This document shows, piece after piece, positions 23,654 to 32,744 of a stretch of DNA of 64,000 nt (position 1 is the first letter of the stretch; the number at the start of each line of letters is the position of its first letter). The position numbers were made by a program, and so were the translations under genes. The notes below the pieces were generated by a model. It was not told the DNA's origin. It was given only the letters and a program-made list of their open reading frames with translations, and searched no databases. Source of the stretch: Treponema sp. (GTDB lineage Bacteria; Spirochaetota; Spirochaetia; Treponematales; Breznakiellaceae); contig JAIRKH010000083.1 in NCBI GenBank assembly GCA_031260245.1, positions 28,617 through 92,616 on the forward strand. The letters are read 5' to 3'.

Positions 23654-24697
23654 ATGAAACAATCCCTAGTCGGTTTGCCGTTGACAGAATTAGAAAAATT
23701 ATTCACCCCCTCTTTCCGCGCAAGACAACTCTATCAGCATATCTGTCGAGGAACGCGCTCATTCGCCGAGATGACAGACTTCTCACTGTCTTTACGCGAG
23801 ACTATGGAGAATCGCTACACCCTCTATTCGAGCGAGATCGTGCAACAGTTTAAGGACAGAGACGGCAGTGTGAAGCTTCAAATCGGCTTGAGCAACGAGG
23901 CGAGAATAGAGTCTATACTTCTTGCAGATAAGACTGGGCGCAAAACCGCGTGCCTCTCAACCCAAGTCGGCTGTCCCATAGGATGCGTATTCTGTAGAAC
24001 CGGGATGCTTGGCTTCAACCGCAACCTTGCATCAACCGAAATCGTTGAGCAGTACCTACACCTTCAGACCGTTGCCGGTTCCCGTATTGATAACGTAGTT
24101 GTTATGGGCATGGGTGAGCCTCTGTTAAATATCGAGGAATTACGGAAGGCGCTTGTATTTCTCACCAGCGCGGAAGGCGTGAACCTTTCCAAACGGAGCG
24201 TAACCATTTCCACAAGCGGCGCCGCCGCGGGAATATGGGACTTAGCGGAGAAGGGCCCCAACGTACGACTCGCCCTATCCCTCATCACCGCGGACGAGAA
24301 ACTACGCGGACGACTCATGCCCGCGACACGGGCAAACCCATTATCTACCGTAAAAGACGCCCTACGCCGCTACCAGCAAAGCCAAAAACGCCGCGTTACG
24401 CTAGAAATCGTGATCCTCGGCGGCGTGAACAATCGACAAAAAGATGTAGACCTGACAGCCGACTTCGCCCAAGGGCTAAAAGTTGCGGTGAACCTGATAC
24501 CGTGGAACCCGGTTTTCGGCGCTCTGTTTGAAGGCGCGCCTTTGCGCCAGCCGTCGCGAGCGGAAACCAACGGCTTCGCCGAGAGTTTACGGAGAAAAGG
24601 ACTAAACGTAACCGTGCGTCTGAAAAAAGGATGCGACGTGGGCGGCGCGTGCGGACAATTGGGATATTTACCGCGGACAGAAGTCCATGAAACCTAG
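23654..24697 (+). CDS. rlmN: 23S rRNA (adenine-2503-C2) methyltransferase RlmN
   Basis: RlmN is a radical SAM enzyme that methylates A2503 of 23S rRNA and A37 of some tRNAs. The 347 residues carry CPIGCVFC (about 107-114), the radical SAM cluster motif, in the family context STQVGCPIGCVFCRTG. NVVVMGMGEPLLN is also diagnostic, and the C-terminal catalytic cysteine is in KKGCDVGGACGQLG. The stop overlaps the stop of the convergent LysM gene by 4 nt. Confidence 0.95.
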   Translation: MKQSLVGLPLTELEKLFTPSFRARQLYQHICRGTRSFAEMTDFSLSLRETMENRYTLYSSEIVQQFKDRDGSVKLQIGLSNEARIESILLADKTGRKTACLSTQVGCPIGCVFCRTGMLGFNRNLASTEIVEQYLHLQTVAGSRIDNVVVMGMGEPLLNIEELRKALVFLTSAEGVNLSKRSVTISTSGAAAGIWDLAEKGPNVRLALSLITADEKLRGRLMPATRANPLSTVKDALRRYQQSQKRRVTLEIVILGGVNNRQKDVDLTADFAQGLKVAVNLIPWNPVFGALFEGAPLRQPSRAETNGFAESLRRKGLNVTVRLKKGCDVGGACGQLGYLPRTEVHET

Positions 24698-25485
24698 TCT
24701 CGCGGCGCTTTTGCGGGGTCTACGTAAACCCCGTCCTTGTCCACCATAAATAAAAGCTGAGGCGAACCGTCAGTTGACAGTCTGCCGAGTTCTGTGCCGA
24801 CTCCTACTTTGTCGCCCTGTTTGACCGAAAGCCAATCGCAACCGCCGTAGATGTAGAGCCAGCCGCTTTCATTCTTTACGATGACTACTTTTTTATAATG
24901 CAAGTAAGGTCCGGCGGATTGGACGACGCCTTTCGTTACGCTTCTGACGACTTCCGACGCGTAACTCGTGATGACGACCCCGCCCGCGATTTTGCCCGTA
25001 GATTTGGACATACTCTTAACCGTTACCGGCCACTCCAGAGTGGACTTCTGCAAAAGCGGCGGCTTTACCTCGGATTTTTTTTGTGGTATCTTGAGCCTGT
25101 CGCCCATTTTGAGAACATAATTAGCAGGCAATTCATTCAACTTCAACAATTCTGACACCGTTACGCCGTTTCTTTTGGCGATACTAAAGAGCGTATCGTT
25201 TTTGACAACCACATATTCCGGATTATTCAGATTGACCGAGGAGCCGTTTTTCCTCGGCGCGTTAGACTTCGGGGCGTCCATTTTCTGAGGTATCTTGAGC
25301 TTCTGATCCGCCTTAAGCTTGGCCGGGTCGGTTATACCATTCAACTTCATAAGCGCGTCGGTACTGACCCCATAAGAGAGAGCAATAGAATAAATAGTTT
25401 CCCCCCTCTTGACCGTGTGAAAGTCGTCTCCGAAGAGTGTCGCGCTAATAAAAAGACAAATAATAAAAAGAATAAACTTTCGCAA
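24694..25485 (-). CDS. LysM-domain exported protein with degenerate M23 domain
   Basis: This 263-residue protein has a signal peptide (MRKFILFIICLFISATLFGD), two LysM domains (about 23-68, HTVKRGETIYSIALSYGV, and about 93-137, YVVVKNDTLFSIAKRNGV), and a C-terminal part with the shape of an M23/LytM domain. In that part the metal-binding histidines (HxxxD and HxH) are not seen; for example HYKKVVIVKNESGWLYIYGGC replaces the usual GxVIIDHGxGxxTxYxHL. It is therefore probably a non-catalytic cell-wall binding or amidase-activating protein, like NlpD/EnvC. The convergent rlmN overlaps its stop. Confidence 0.85.
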   Translation of the reverse strand: MRKFILFIICLFISATLFGDDFHTVKRGETIYSIALSYGVSTDALMKLNGITDPAKLKADQKLKIPQKMDAPKSNAPRKNGSSVNLNNPEYVVVKNDTLFSIAKRNGVTVSELLKLNELPANYVLKMGDRLKIPQKKSEVKPPLLQKSTLEWPVTVKSMSKSTGKIAGGVVITSYASEVVRSVTKGVVQSAGPYLHYKKVVIVKNESGWLYIYGGCDWLSVKQGDKVGVGTELGRLSTDGSPQLLFMVDKDGVYVDPAKAPRD

Positions 25486-25677
25486 TTTTTAACCCTATAT
25501 TTTAATAGTATACGATAATGGGGCAAGATATGCAAGAGGTACGGCGCATTGACCTCGTATGTCCCGACAGTCGGCTTACCATGCGCGAGTGGATTTGATA
25601 CGGTCGGTACGGGGTGCGGACTTACGCGTGAGAAAAGAGCGTTTTAGGGGGTATACCGCTTGTGAAAGTGGAGCGAC

Positions 25678-26283
25678 TCATCGTTCTAGTTCCGCCTCTA
25701 TCGCTTCATAGGAAAACCCTTCCTGTTTCAAAAGCCGTCTTTCTATGGGTTTTCCTGTTTTTTCTAACTTTTTCAAATATTTTTTCAAAAGAGTCTGTTC
25801 TTGTTCAAAGTCAAGAACCGTTTTGAAAGCGCGTTCAGCCGTCTTTCGCTCTATACCCTTGTTGCGAAGAGACGCGAACAGTTTACGAGGGGAATCCGTT
25901 TTTGAAAAGAGGCGCGCTTCGAGCCAAAACCGCGCGTAACGCTCGTCGTTTACAACGCCCAGGTCTATCAGGTGGGCGACCACAGGCTTTACGCAGTTTT
26001 CCGTGTAACCGCGAGCCGTTAGCTTGTGCGAAAGCCCGTATACGGTCTGCTCCGCGTTAGCCGTAAGCGCCAACGCCGCTTTCTCCGCCTTCAAACACGC
26101 GGACACAAACCGCAAAGCGCGCTCTTCGTCGGCTGAAATCTCCCGCCCAGACGCCAACTCAAACGGCGAATTCATCACTGTCAAATATATCGACTTAAAT
26201 AAAAGAAACGTCCCGTCAGATAAACTGATACGATACGTTTCTTCAGTATGAGAACAATCTTTTTGGAAAGAGATAATGGTCAA
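25678..26283 (-). CDS. recX: Regulatory protein RecX
   Basis: RecX inhibits RecA filament extension. The 201 residues show the three helix bundles of the family: an N-terminal extension (1-60), LTANAEQTVYGLSHKLTARGYTENCVKPVVAHLIDLGVVNDERYARFWLEA, and a C-terminal repeat with LRNKGIERKTAERAFKTVL. The motif DERYARFW is typical. The gene starts with ATG at 26283, 137 bp downstream of the end of rpsI on the same strand. No recA is visible in the window. Confidence 0.88.
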   Translation of the reverse strand: MTIISFQKDCSHTEETYRISLSDGTFLLFKSIYLTVMNSPFELASGREISADEERALRFVSACLKAEKAALALTANAEQTVYGLSHKLTARGYTENCVKPVVAHLIDLGVVNDERYARFWLEARLFSKTDSPRKLFASLRNKGIERKTAERAFKTVLDFEQEQTLLKKYLKKLEKTGKPIERRLLKQEGFSYEAIEAELER

Positions 26284-26420
26284 TAGTGGACGATGAATTT
26301 CTTAATTTGGTTAAATATCAACGTTCTAAAAAGTACGACGTTATACGGCGCAACCTCAATCTTGAAACAGAGGAGCCTATTCCCTCCGAACTCCCTCTTT
26401 TGCGCATACTTTCCAAGCCG

Positions 26421-26810
26421 TTAACGTTTGGAGAACTGGAACCTGCGCCGCGCGCCGCGTTGGCCGTATTTCTTGCGTTCGACCATACGCGAGTCCCGGG
26501 TGAGGTAGCCGTTGGCGCGGAGGCTGGCGTAGTTGGCTTGGTCAACCTGACACAGCGCGCGCGCGAGTCCGTGTCTGCACGCGCCCGCCTGTCCGTGAAT
26601 ACCGCCGCCATAGACGTTAATCAACACGTCGAACTTGTCTTCACCGCCTGTTACCATAAGAGGCTGTCTCACCATGAGCGCGTGCTCGCCCTGTATAAAA
26701 TACTGGTTGAGTTCCTTGCCGTTCACCGCGATTTTTCCGGCGCCTTCGCGCACGTAGACGCGGGCGACCGCTGTTTTTCTTCTACCGGTTCCAATGCCGA
26801 GATTCTTCAT
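26421..26810 (-). CDS. rpsI: 30S ribosomal protein S9
   Basis: Ribosomal protein S9 binds 16S rRNA in the head of the 30S subunit, and its C-terminal tail reaches the P-site tRNA. The 129 residues contain [25 protein letters not shown] and the ending [25 protein letters not shown], diagnostic for S9. It is 6 nt downstream of rplM, the conserved L13-S9 operon order. Confidence 0.97.
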   Translation of the reverse strand: MKNLGIGTGRRKTAVARVYVREGAGKIAVNGKELNQYFIQGEHALMVRQPLMVTGGEDKFDVLINVYGGGIHGQAGACRHGLARALCQVDQANYASLRANGYLTRDSRMVERKKYGQRGARRRFQFSKR

Positions 26811-26816
26811 ATTACC

Positions 26817-27245
26817 TCACAAATCAATTTTTTCAGGACCCTGAGCCGCATGGGGATGTTGCGGTCCCGCATACACTTTCACACAACCGCAAAGCTTCCG
26901 TCCAAGGGGACCCTTGGGAAGCATCCCTTTAACGGCCAGTTCCAAAGGTTTCGTCGGATGCTTTGCTATGAGTTTCTCAAACGTTTCCGTTTTGAGTCCG
27001 CCCACATAACCGGTGTGGTGGTGGTAGAGCTTTTGCTGGGCTTTGCGCCCCGAAATCGCTACCTTTTCCGCATTGACGATCACTACAAAATCCCCACATT
27101 CCTGATGAGGAGCGAACAAGGATTTTTCCTTGCCTCTGGCTATGGACGCGGCCCTGCCAGCCACTCTGCCTAAAGGCTTACCTTCGGCGTCTATAAGAAA
27201 CCATTTCCGCTCAATTTCAGCGGGTTTCACAAACATCGTTTTCAT
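26817..27245 (-). CDS. rplM: 50S ribosomal protein L13
   Basis: Ribosomal protein L13 is an early 50S assembly protein. The sequence from MKTMFVKPAEIERKWFLIDA onward, with HHTGYVGGLK and AVKGMLPKGPLGRKL, is diagnostic. I chose the ATG at 27245 because family members begin with this MKT...ERKW block; the ORF track starts at 27281, and 27254 is another option. No clear Shine-Dalgarno is present for any of them. It forms an operon with rpsI and is divergent from the metallophosphoesterase gene. Confidence 0.96.
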   Translation of the reverse strand: MKTMFVKPAEIERKWFLIDAEGKPLGRVAGRAASIARGKEKSLFAPHQECGDFVVIVNAEKVAISGRKAQQKLYHHHTGYVGGLKTETFEKLIAKHPTKPLELAVKGMLPKGPLGRKLCGCVKVYAGPQHPHAAQGPEKIDL

Positions 27246-27346
27246 AAGCGTCATTTTGCCATAGAATTGCATTTTTGTCAAGCCGTTCCTTGCTTTTTTG
27301 TGGTCTTGCGTCGGATATTATTCTCATTTCTGTTTGTAAAAGAGGC

Positions 27347-27376
27347 TTGAATAAATCTCTTTTATTATTATATAGT
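27347..27376 (+). promoter_or_regulatory. Candidate promoter of the metallophosphoesterase gene
   Basis: TTGAAT (27347-27352), an 18-nt spacer and TATAGT (27371-27376) precede the ATG at 27389. The leader would be only about 6 nt long. The ORF-track start at 27275 lies upstream of this promoter and is therefore unlikely. Confidence 0.5.
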
Positions 27377-27388
27377 AAAATATCCGTA

Positions 27389-28042
27389 ATGAAAATACTA
27401 TGCATATCTGACCATATAGACCCTCTTGTCTACACCGCATCCATAAAAGAACGGTTTAAGGATATAGACATAATCTTGAGCGCCGGCGACCTGCCCCAAG
27501 ATTACTTGGAATTTGTGGTATCTACGCTTAACAAACCCCTACTCACAGTCTATGGAAATCACAACCTCGAAGGTTTAAGGGAACTGAAATGGTACGGCGA
27601 AATCTCTCTGCCATGGACAACGAACAGAACGGGAGAGATTCACATAGGGTCAAAAGTAAGAAAAGAAAACGGAATCATATTTGCAGGACTCGGCGGGTCC
27701 ATGCGCTACAACAGCGGGGAAAACCAGTTTACGAATTTCCAGATGAAATGGGAGATTCTCCGTCTCGTTCCCCGACTCGTCATTAACCGCATCTTTCACG
27801 GCAGATTTCTGGATATTCTTTTGACGCACGCCCCGCCGTTAGGCATACACGACAAGGAAGACCTCTGCCACAGGGGATTTAAAGACTTCCTTTGGTTTAT
27901 GAGGATTTTCAAGCCCAAATACCTCATACACGGGCACATCCACCTTTACGACTTAGCGAGCGTGCGGCTTTCTCGTTATCGCGACACTCTAGTCATAAAC
28001 GCCTACAGCCATTACGTCGTGGATACGGAAAACGGCGAGTGA
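27389..28042 (+). CDS. Metallophosphoesterase family protein
   Basis: This 217-residue protein starts MKILCISDHIDPLVYTASIK. The calcineurin-like metal-binding motifs are SDH (about 7-9), LSAGDLP, YGNHN (GNHD-type, with N for D), LLTHAPP, and the C-terminal IHGHIHLYD. The fold hydrolyses phosphomono- or diesters. The substrate is unknown. The next gene begins 16 nt later, so they may be cotranscribed. Confidence 0.85.
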   Translation: MKILCISDHIDPLVYTASIKERFKDIDIILSAGDLPQDYLEFVVSTLNKPLLTVYGNHNLEGLRELKWYGEISLPWTTNRTGEIHIGSKVRKENGIIFAGLGGSMRYNSGENQFTNFQMKWEILRLVPRLVINRIFHGRFLDILLTHAPPLGIHDKEDLCHRGFKDFLWFMRIFKPKYLIHGHIHLYDLASVRLSRYRDTLVINAYSHYVVDTENGE

Positions 28043-28057
28043 GAAGGAGACAAGGAT

Positions 28058-28990
28058 ATGGATAACATGGATAATAGCCTACGGATTTTACAATCCGCGG
28101 AAGATTTTGATAAAGCGAAAAGCAGAGCGGCGCTCATGCAGATAATGCATTTTATCAATGTAGACAAGGATAGACTGCTCTCCTTCAACGATGTGAAGGA
28201 CGTCCTGAAGCCCAAAAATCAGGTTTATATGGGTATACAGATAATCCCCGTGAAACTCATCGTGGGCAGTGAAGGACGGTACCAGGATTTCAATCGTTTC
28301 TTCCTTCCGAAATCCGAGCACCTCCGCGCCCGATGGGAACGCGTGGACCAAGCCCAACTCCAGAGTATCAACCTGCCGCCCATTCAACTCTACGAAATAG
28401 GCGGCGCCTACTTCGTGAGAGACGGAAACCACCGCGTATCTGTCGCCAAGTCTCAAGGCGTTGAATCCATAGACGCGGAAGTGATAAGCCTCTCCAGCGT
28501 GATTGACATAAAACCCAATCAGACCATCGACGACCTCAAGATAAGCCTCGTCAAATACGAAAAGACGGTTTTCTATGAAAAGACTCGTTTTGCGGAGCTT
28601 ACTGGCGACAATAACCTCGATTTTACCGCGACGGGGCGCTACGACGTTATCTATAACCACATTCTCGTTCACAAGTACTTCATTAACCAGGGTATAGAAC
28701 AGGAAATCTCGTTTGACGACGCTCTTGTTTCGTGGTATAAGAATGTGTATTTACCCATTATTCAGATAATCAAAACCGAATGGATACGTTTTGACTTTCC
28801 GGGTGTGACGCCTAGCGATCTTTACGTGTGGATAGTGAAGCACTGGGACTTTCTCAAGAAGAAATACGGTATTCATTATTCGCTTTCAAAAGCCGCGCGG
28901 GATTTTACCGTGAAGTACGGAGACGGTAAGGGCAAATTCATGCGGTTTCTATCAAAGATGGTGGGAAAAGTATTAGGAAATAAGAAATAG
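28058..28990 (+). CDS. ParB-like domain protein
   Basis: This 310-residue protein has an N-terminal ParB/Srx-like fold: VKLIVGSEGRYQDFNRFFLP followed by LYEIGGAYFVRDGNHRVSVAKSQGVESIDAEV (about 108-140), where DGNHRVSVAK is the family signature (the DGxHR box). The C-terminal half is helical and basic and does not match the ParB helix-turn-helix that I know. Proteins with this arrangement are often annotated as transcriptional regulators; the role is unclear. AAGGAG-like sites precede the ATG. It may form an operon with the metallophosphoesterase. Confidence 0.75.
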   Translation: MDNMDNSLRILQSAEDFDKAKSRAALMQIMHFINVDKDRLLSFNDVKDVLKPKNQVYMGIQIIPVKLIVGSEGRYQDFNRFFLPKSEHLRARWERVDQAQLQSINLPPIQLYEIGGAYFVRDGNHRVSVAKSQGVESIDAEVISLSSVIDIKPNQTIDDLKISLVKYEKTVFYEKTRFAELTGDNNLDFTATGRYDVIYNHILVHKYFINQGIEQEISFDDALVSWYKNVYLPIIQIIKTEWIRFDFPGVTPSDLYVWIVKHWDFLKKKYGIHYSLSKAARDFTVKYGDGKGKFMRFLSKMVGKVLGNKK

Positions 28991-29050
28991 GAAGCAGGTT
29001 CATTACAAAATATCAATTCCTTATTTCCTAAAAATAATAAGGAGGCAAAT

Positions 29051-29905
29051 ATGCCGATTTTATCGATTCAATCTCATGTAGTTTATGGACACGCGGGTAA
29101 CAGTTCCGCGGTTTTTCCACTACAGAGACTGGGACGCGAGGTGTGGGCTATCAACACAGTTGAGTTTTCTAACCATACAGGTTATGGTTCATGGACCGGG
29201 CAGTGGCTTTCGCCGCAGTTGGCGCGAGAACTAGTGCGCGGTTTGTCTGAACGCGGAGTACTAGGGCAGGCTGAGGCTGTGCTTTCCGGGTACATGGGAG
29301 ATGCGGAAACAGGTTCTGCAGTAATGGATGCGGTGCGGCAAGTTAAAGCAGTAAATCCCGCGGCGCTTTACTGTTGCGACCCGGTCATGGGGGATGTGGG
29401 TAGAGGGCTTTACGTGAAACCGGGTATTCCAGAAATCTTCAAGAGCGAGATAGTCAGATGCGCCGATATTGTTACACCCAATCAATTCGAGTTAGAGATT
29501 TTAACCGGCATTGATACAAGCGTTCGCGGAAACGCCCGCAGAGCGGTTGAAAAACTGCACGCCTTGGGACCAAAAATAGCGCTTATCACGAGCTTCACTA
29601 TGCAAGCGGATCGCGAACCGCGCATCAATATGTTAGCGTCTGACGGTGAAGAGATGTTCATCACTACTACGCCTGAATTGCCCTTTCCCCCAGGCATGGC
29701 AGGCTCCGGGGACCTCACCGCCGCGCTCTTCCTCTCACGCTACCTCGAAACTCGCGACATAAAACGAACCTTGGAACTGACGACCGGCTCGATATTCGCA
29801 GTGATGGACGCTACATTCAAGGCGAGTAGTACGGAATTACTCACCATAGCGGCGCAGGACGAACTCGTTTCCCCCAGCCGTTCATTCGAGGCAACGCCTT
29901 TTTAA
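29051..29905 (+). CDS. pdxY: Pyridoxal kinase
   Basis: The enzyme phosphorylates pyridoxal (and pyridoxamine or pyridoxine) in the vitamin B6 salvage pathway, a PfkB/ribokinase-like kinase in the cytoplasm. The 284 residues begin with ILSIQSHVVYGHAGNSSAVFPLQRLG, diagnostic of PdxY/PdxK. CDPVMGDVGRGLYV (about 109-122) and the anion-hole motif GMAGSGDLTAALFLSRYL are also present. It is preceded by AAGGAGG and is apparently monocistronic. The RAYT element begins only a few nt after the stop. Confidence 0.93.
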   Translation: MPILSIQSHVVYGHAGNSSAVFPLQRLGREVWAINTVEFSNHTGYGSWTGQWLSPQLARELVRGLSERGVLGQAEAVLSGYMGDAETGSAVMDAVRQVKAVNPAALYCCDPVMGDVGRGLYVKPGIPEIFKSEIVRCADIVTPNQFELEILTGIDTSVRGNARRAVEKLHALGPKIALITSFTMQADREPRINMLASDGEEMFITTTPELPFPPGMAGSGDLTAALFLSRYLETRDIKRTLELTTGSIFAVMDATFKASSTELLTIAAQDELVSPSRSFEATPF

Positions 29906-29913
29906 GGTGTTGT

Positions 29914-30497
29914 GTGTCTGACACCAAAGCAATTCTCATGGCAACCCCGTATTACAGGTATGAGAAGTTTACGAATACTTATCTACGGAGCGACGTATCA
30001 CGTTACGTCGAAAATAGACCACGACGACATGAGCCTTCTTGATCCCCTATTCAAGCTATTATTCCTTTCATTCGTCAAAAAAGCCAAGCGGAAGTTCCAT
30101 TTCCAGTTATGGGATTTCTGCGTCATGGGAAATCATATTCATTTTTTGATAAAGCCGGGTAAAGACGCTAATTTATCGGAGATAATGCAATGGATAAAGT
30201 GTAATTTCGCGAAAGCGTGGAACAAGGCGCACGGGCGGAAGGGACATGTGTGGGGAGAGCGATTCTACTCGCGAATAATCGGTGGGATAGAGGACTTTTT
30301 ACGGACGCGGGAATACATTGCGGAAAATCCTGTGAAGGCGGGGTTAGTGGAGCGGGCGGCGGAGTGGGCGTTTGGGAGTCTGTACTACCGACTACATCGA
30401 CAATCCGACTTATTAGACGAGCCTATTCTCGACGTATGAGCGGTGTCTGACACCGTTGCACCGCGTGTCAGACAAAACCCGTTGCGTGCGTCTAGCC
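29914..30497 (+). mobile_element. RAYT element copy 2 (REP-flanked)
   Basis: This unit starts at GTGTCTGACACCAAAGCAATTC (9 nt after the pdxY stop) and ends with GTGTCAGACAAAACCCGTTGCGTGCGTCTAGCC. It matches copy 1 (4613-5212) almost throughout, except for a small deletion near the 3' end of the gene. REP-I palindromes are at 29914-29924, 30443-30453 and 30465-30475 (last base changed). Beyond the end lie a direct GTAGGCATCCG repeat and one more REP-I (30545-30555). Confidence 0.75.
29960..30439 (+). CDS. REP-associated tyrosine transposase (RAYT), copy 2
   Basis: The protein is a near-identical copy of the RAYT at 4659. It keeps the HUH motif MGNHIHFLIKP and the tyrosine helix REYIAENPVKAGLVERAAEW. 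I use the ATG at 29960 because it matches the start of copy 1 (MRSLRIL...); the ORF-track start at 29912 reads through the flanking REP palindrome. The C-terminus (DEPILDV) is shorter than in copy 1. The gene appears intact, so both copies may be active. Confidence 0.9.
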   Translation: MRSLRILIYGATYHVTSKIDHDDMSLLDPLFKLLFLSFVKKAKRKFHFQLWDFCVMGNHIHFLIKPGKDANLSEIMQWIKCNFAKAWNKAHGRKGHVWGERFYSRIIGGIEDFLRTREYIAENPVKAGLVERAAEWAFGSLYYRLHRQSDLLDEPILDV

Positions 30498-30637
30498 GAC
30501 GCCATTGAAAGTCTCCGCCGTAGGCATCCGGTAGGCATCCGGCGGTGTCAGACACATTTATCGTAGGCGGGCGGGAAAGCTTTTGCCCACAAAATATGAT
30601 AAAGAAGTAAAGACAATAGGATCAGCGCTGTACAGAA

Positions 30638-32650
30638 TCACTTCCTGAACCATCCGGGCGATTTACCGTAGATGTTCTTGAATACCCTACAGAAATACGC
30701 TTGGTCTTGGAAGCCAGTTTTGTCGGCTATTTGGGCTATAGTAGCGCCCGAATGAATGAGAAGGTCAACGGCCATGAATACGCGGTAGTGGTTGAGATAC
30801 TTCCAAAGGGACATCCCCATTTCCTTGCGAAAAATTCTGGTGATGTAGTCTTCGCTACTGCCTACCGCGTCCGCGAGCTTCCATCGGAAGATGTGTCTGT
30901 GCGCGTACTGGTTGAAGTAGAGGATAGCCTTCTTCACTAAAGCGCCAGTAAATAGAGGGAGGATAGAGTCGCCCGCCGCGATAGACCTCATACGCATACA
31001 GAATGCCGAAGAGCCGGCCACAGAACGGTTGCACAATACCACACGCGAGTATTTACTGAGTTCCTTGACAAGTTCAGGCGACTTTATGTGTTCGGGTACC
31101 ACAACGATGGGCGTCATGGTAGTCGCCGGATGATTGCGGATAATCTTTATCATTTCAATGTCTATGTCTCCAAGGCTGACGACGTCCGGCGTAACTTTGG
31201 AAACCGCGTTAAGGAAATCTTCCGAAGGCGCGACGTTCACCCCCATGCCTTCGTCTATCCATGAAGATAGGAGTTCTCCGTTGGAAGCTTCTCCAGAAGC
31301 CAGTCCTTCCTGTCCTTCAATAAACAGTATACTGCCGTTTTTGGAATTCTTCTCTTCCAAAGCCTGACTTATAGTCTCGCCCTCAAGCTCGTCGCTGAAG
31401 CATAAAAACGGGGTTTGAAAAAACTCTGGATGCGCGCGGAAGAGGGACCCTAACTTCGCGGGGGAAAGGTCGCCGCGCTCCGCGTCCGTACGGATTGAGC
31501 ACAGGATGAAACCGATTCTGTTGGGCGTATTTAAGGCTCTCGCCACGTTTCTGACGACTGGTAAACCGAGCAGAGCCTTCGTATCAATAGGGACGTCGTT
31601 CAACGACAGCGCCGCTTTGCCCTTGGACGGTTCGGTTACCCGTCCCGAAAACGTGGTCCACGGGAGCGTAATTGAACAGGAGTTTTCACCGCAATCCGCG
31701 CTTCCGCCGTGCATGAGCGTGATGCGCTCTATTATGGTGAACGTCCATTTCGCCATTCCACCGCTCGCGCCCGTAAAGCGAATTTCGAGTCCTCTCTCGT
31801 GGAAATGCGCGGCGGGTTTGTCCCGATACTGGTTCTTTATGAGCGCGAATACATGGGAGAGAAGTTCCTCATCTCCTACCAATAAGGGAAATTCCCCTTC
31901 CAGTTCGGGCAGAATGGAATGGATATTAAACAGGGCTTTCTTGAAAGATAGGTCGTCGGTCTGGGATATGGCTAGCTCTATCAAGCGATGCATATGATTC
32001 TGGCGGTCCACGATGAGGTTCTGAAGGGCTTTTAGTTTGCTGAAGATTTCAGGGTTTCGCTCTAGGGGTACCTCCGCCATGAGGCTCTGAACCGCGGAGA
32101 TTACTTCTTTAAATGGTTCGTTCAGGTTATTTCCCACGGTTGCGAAGAACTCGGTCTTTGCACGCTCTGAATTCTCGGCGAGTTGTTTTGCATGGAAGGT
32201 CTCTTCAAAGAAAGCAATGCCCTTGAAGGCGTTGCTCATAGCGGAGCGGAGTTCTTCCAAAATCACCCCGTCAAAAAACGGGATATTATGAACAAAATAA
32301 CCTAACGGCTGATTCTCAATGAATAGGGGTTGAACCAGAAAGATTCCGTTCTCGAAGTATTCCTGCATATCTTGAGGGAAAAGTCGGCGCGCGGGAAAGA
32401 GGCGCGGAATCGTGTTGACGCCTTGAGAGGAGAAGCCGCCGATATATTCGGACGCGTCTTCGTCTTTGTAGGCGACCAGAAGCGCGGTTGTTACTCCTAT
32501 CTTGGGTAGGCGTCGAGCAATGCTCTCAACCAGAGACTTCTTGTCCTTTATACCAAGCAATTCACATTTGAAGGAATTAAGAGCGCTATTTCTCTCTTCT
32601 CTTTCGTGCAAGGATAGAACATAATGCTGTTCCTGTAGGCAGGAAACCAT
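30638..32650 (-). CDS. Hybrid regulator, C-terminal part (pseudo-kinase, AraC HTH)
   Basis: The 670 residues read here are the C-terminal two thirds of a larger protein. The same frame stays open upstream of the ATG to the G13 tract (about 50 more codons, EQKKLFLETATKL...), so this fragment has no true start of its own. After a GAF-like region (about 30-140), a histidine-kinase-like helix reads AKTEFFATVGNNLNEP where the phospho-accepting His would be Asn. A degenerate ATPase-like part and a receiver-like segment (VSLGDIDIEMIKIIRNHP) follow. The C-terminus is an intact AraC DNA-binding domain (AHRHIFRWKLADAVGSSEDY...IADKTGFQDQAYFCRVFKNIYG). It is a likely sugar-responsive transcription factor. 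Confidence 0.85.
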   Translation of the reverse strand: MVSCLQEQHYVLSLHEREERNSALNSFKCELLGIKDKKSLVESIARRLPKIGVTTALLVAYKDEDASEYIGGFSSQGVNTIPRLFPARRLFPQDMQEYFENGIFLVQPLFIENQPLGYFVHNIPFFDGVILEELRSAMSNAFKGIAFFEETFHAKQLAENSERAKTEFFATVGNNLNEPFKEVISAVQSLMAEVPLERNPEIFSKLKALQNLIVDRQNHMHRLIELAISQTDDLSFKKALFNIHSILPELEGEFPLLVGDEELLSHVFALIKNQYRDKPAAHFHERGLEIRFTGASGGMAKWTFTIIERITLMHGGSADCGENSCSITLPWTTFSGRVTEPSKGKAALSLNDVPIDTKALLGLPVVRNVARALNTPNRIGFILCSIRTDAERGDLSPAKLGSLFRAHPEFFQTPFLCFSDELEGETISQALEEKNSKNGSILFIEGQEGLASGEASNGELLSSWIDEGMGVNVAPSEDFLNAVSKVTPDVVSLGDIDIEMIKIIRNHPATTMTPIVVVPEHIKSPELVKELSKYSRVVLCNRSVAGSSAFCMRMRSIAAGDSILPLFTGALVKKAILYFNQYAHRHIFRWKLADAVGSSEDYITRIFRKEMGMSLWKYLNHYRVFMAVDLLIHSGATIAQIADKTGFQDQAYFCRVFKNIYGKSPGWFRK

Positions 32651-32744
32651 TCGGTACGTCTCGGATTTGAGCGCGTGATCGACGCCGATTCGCCCGCATA
32701 CATAATCAAAAATCTCGAAGAAACAGCCAATATCTTCGTAGCTA

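Noticed and set aside
26286-27173. 295-residue plus-strand ORF
   Set aside because: It is antisense to rpsI and rplM, which are unmistakable on the minus strand; its length comes from the GC-rich codon pattern.
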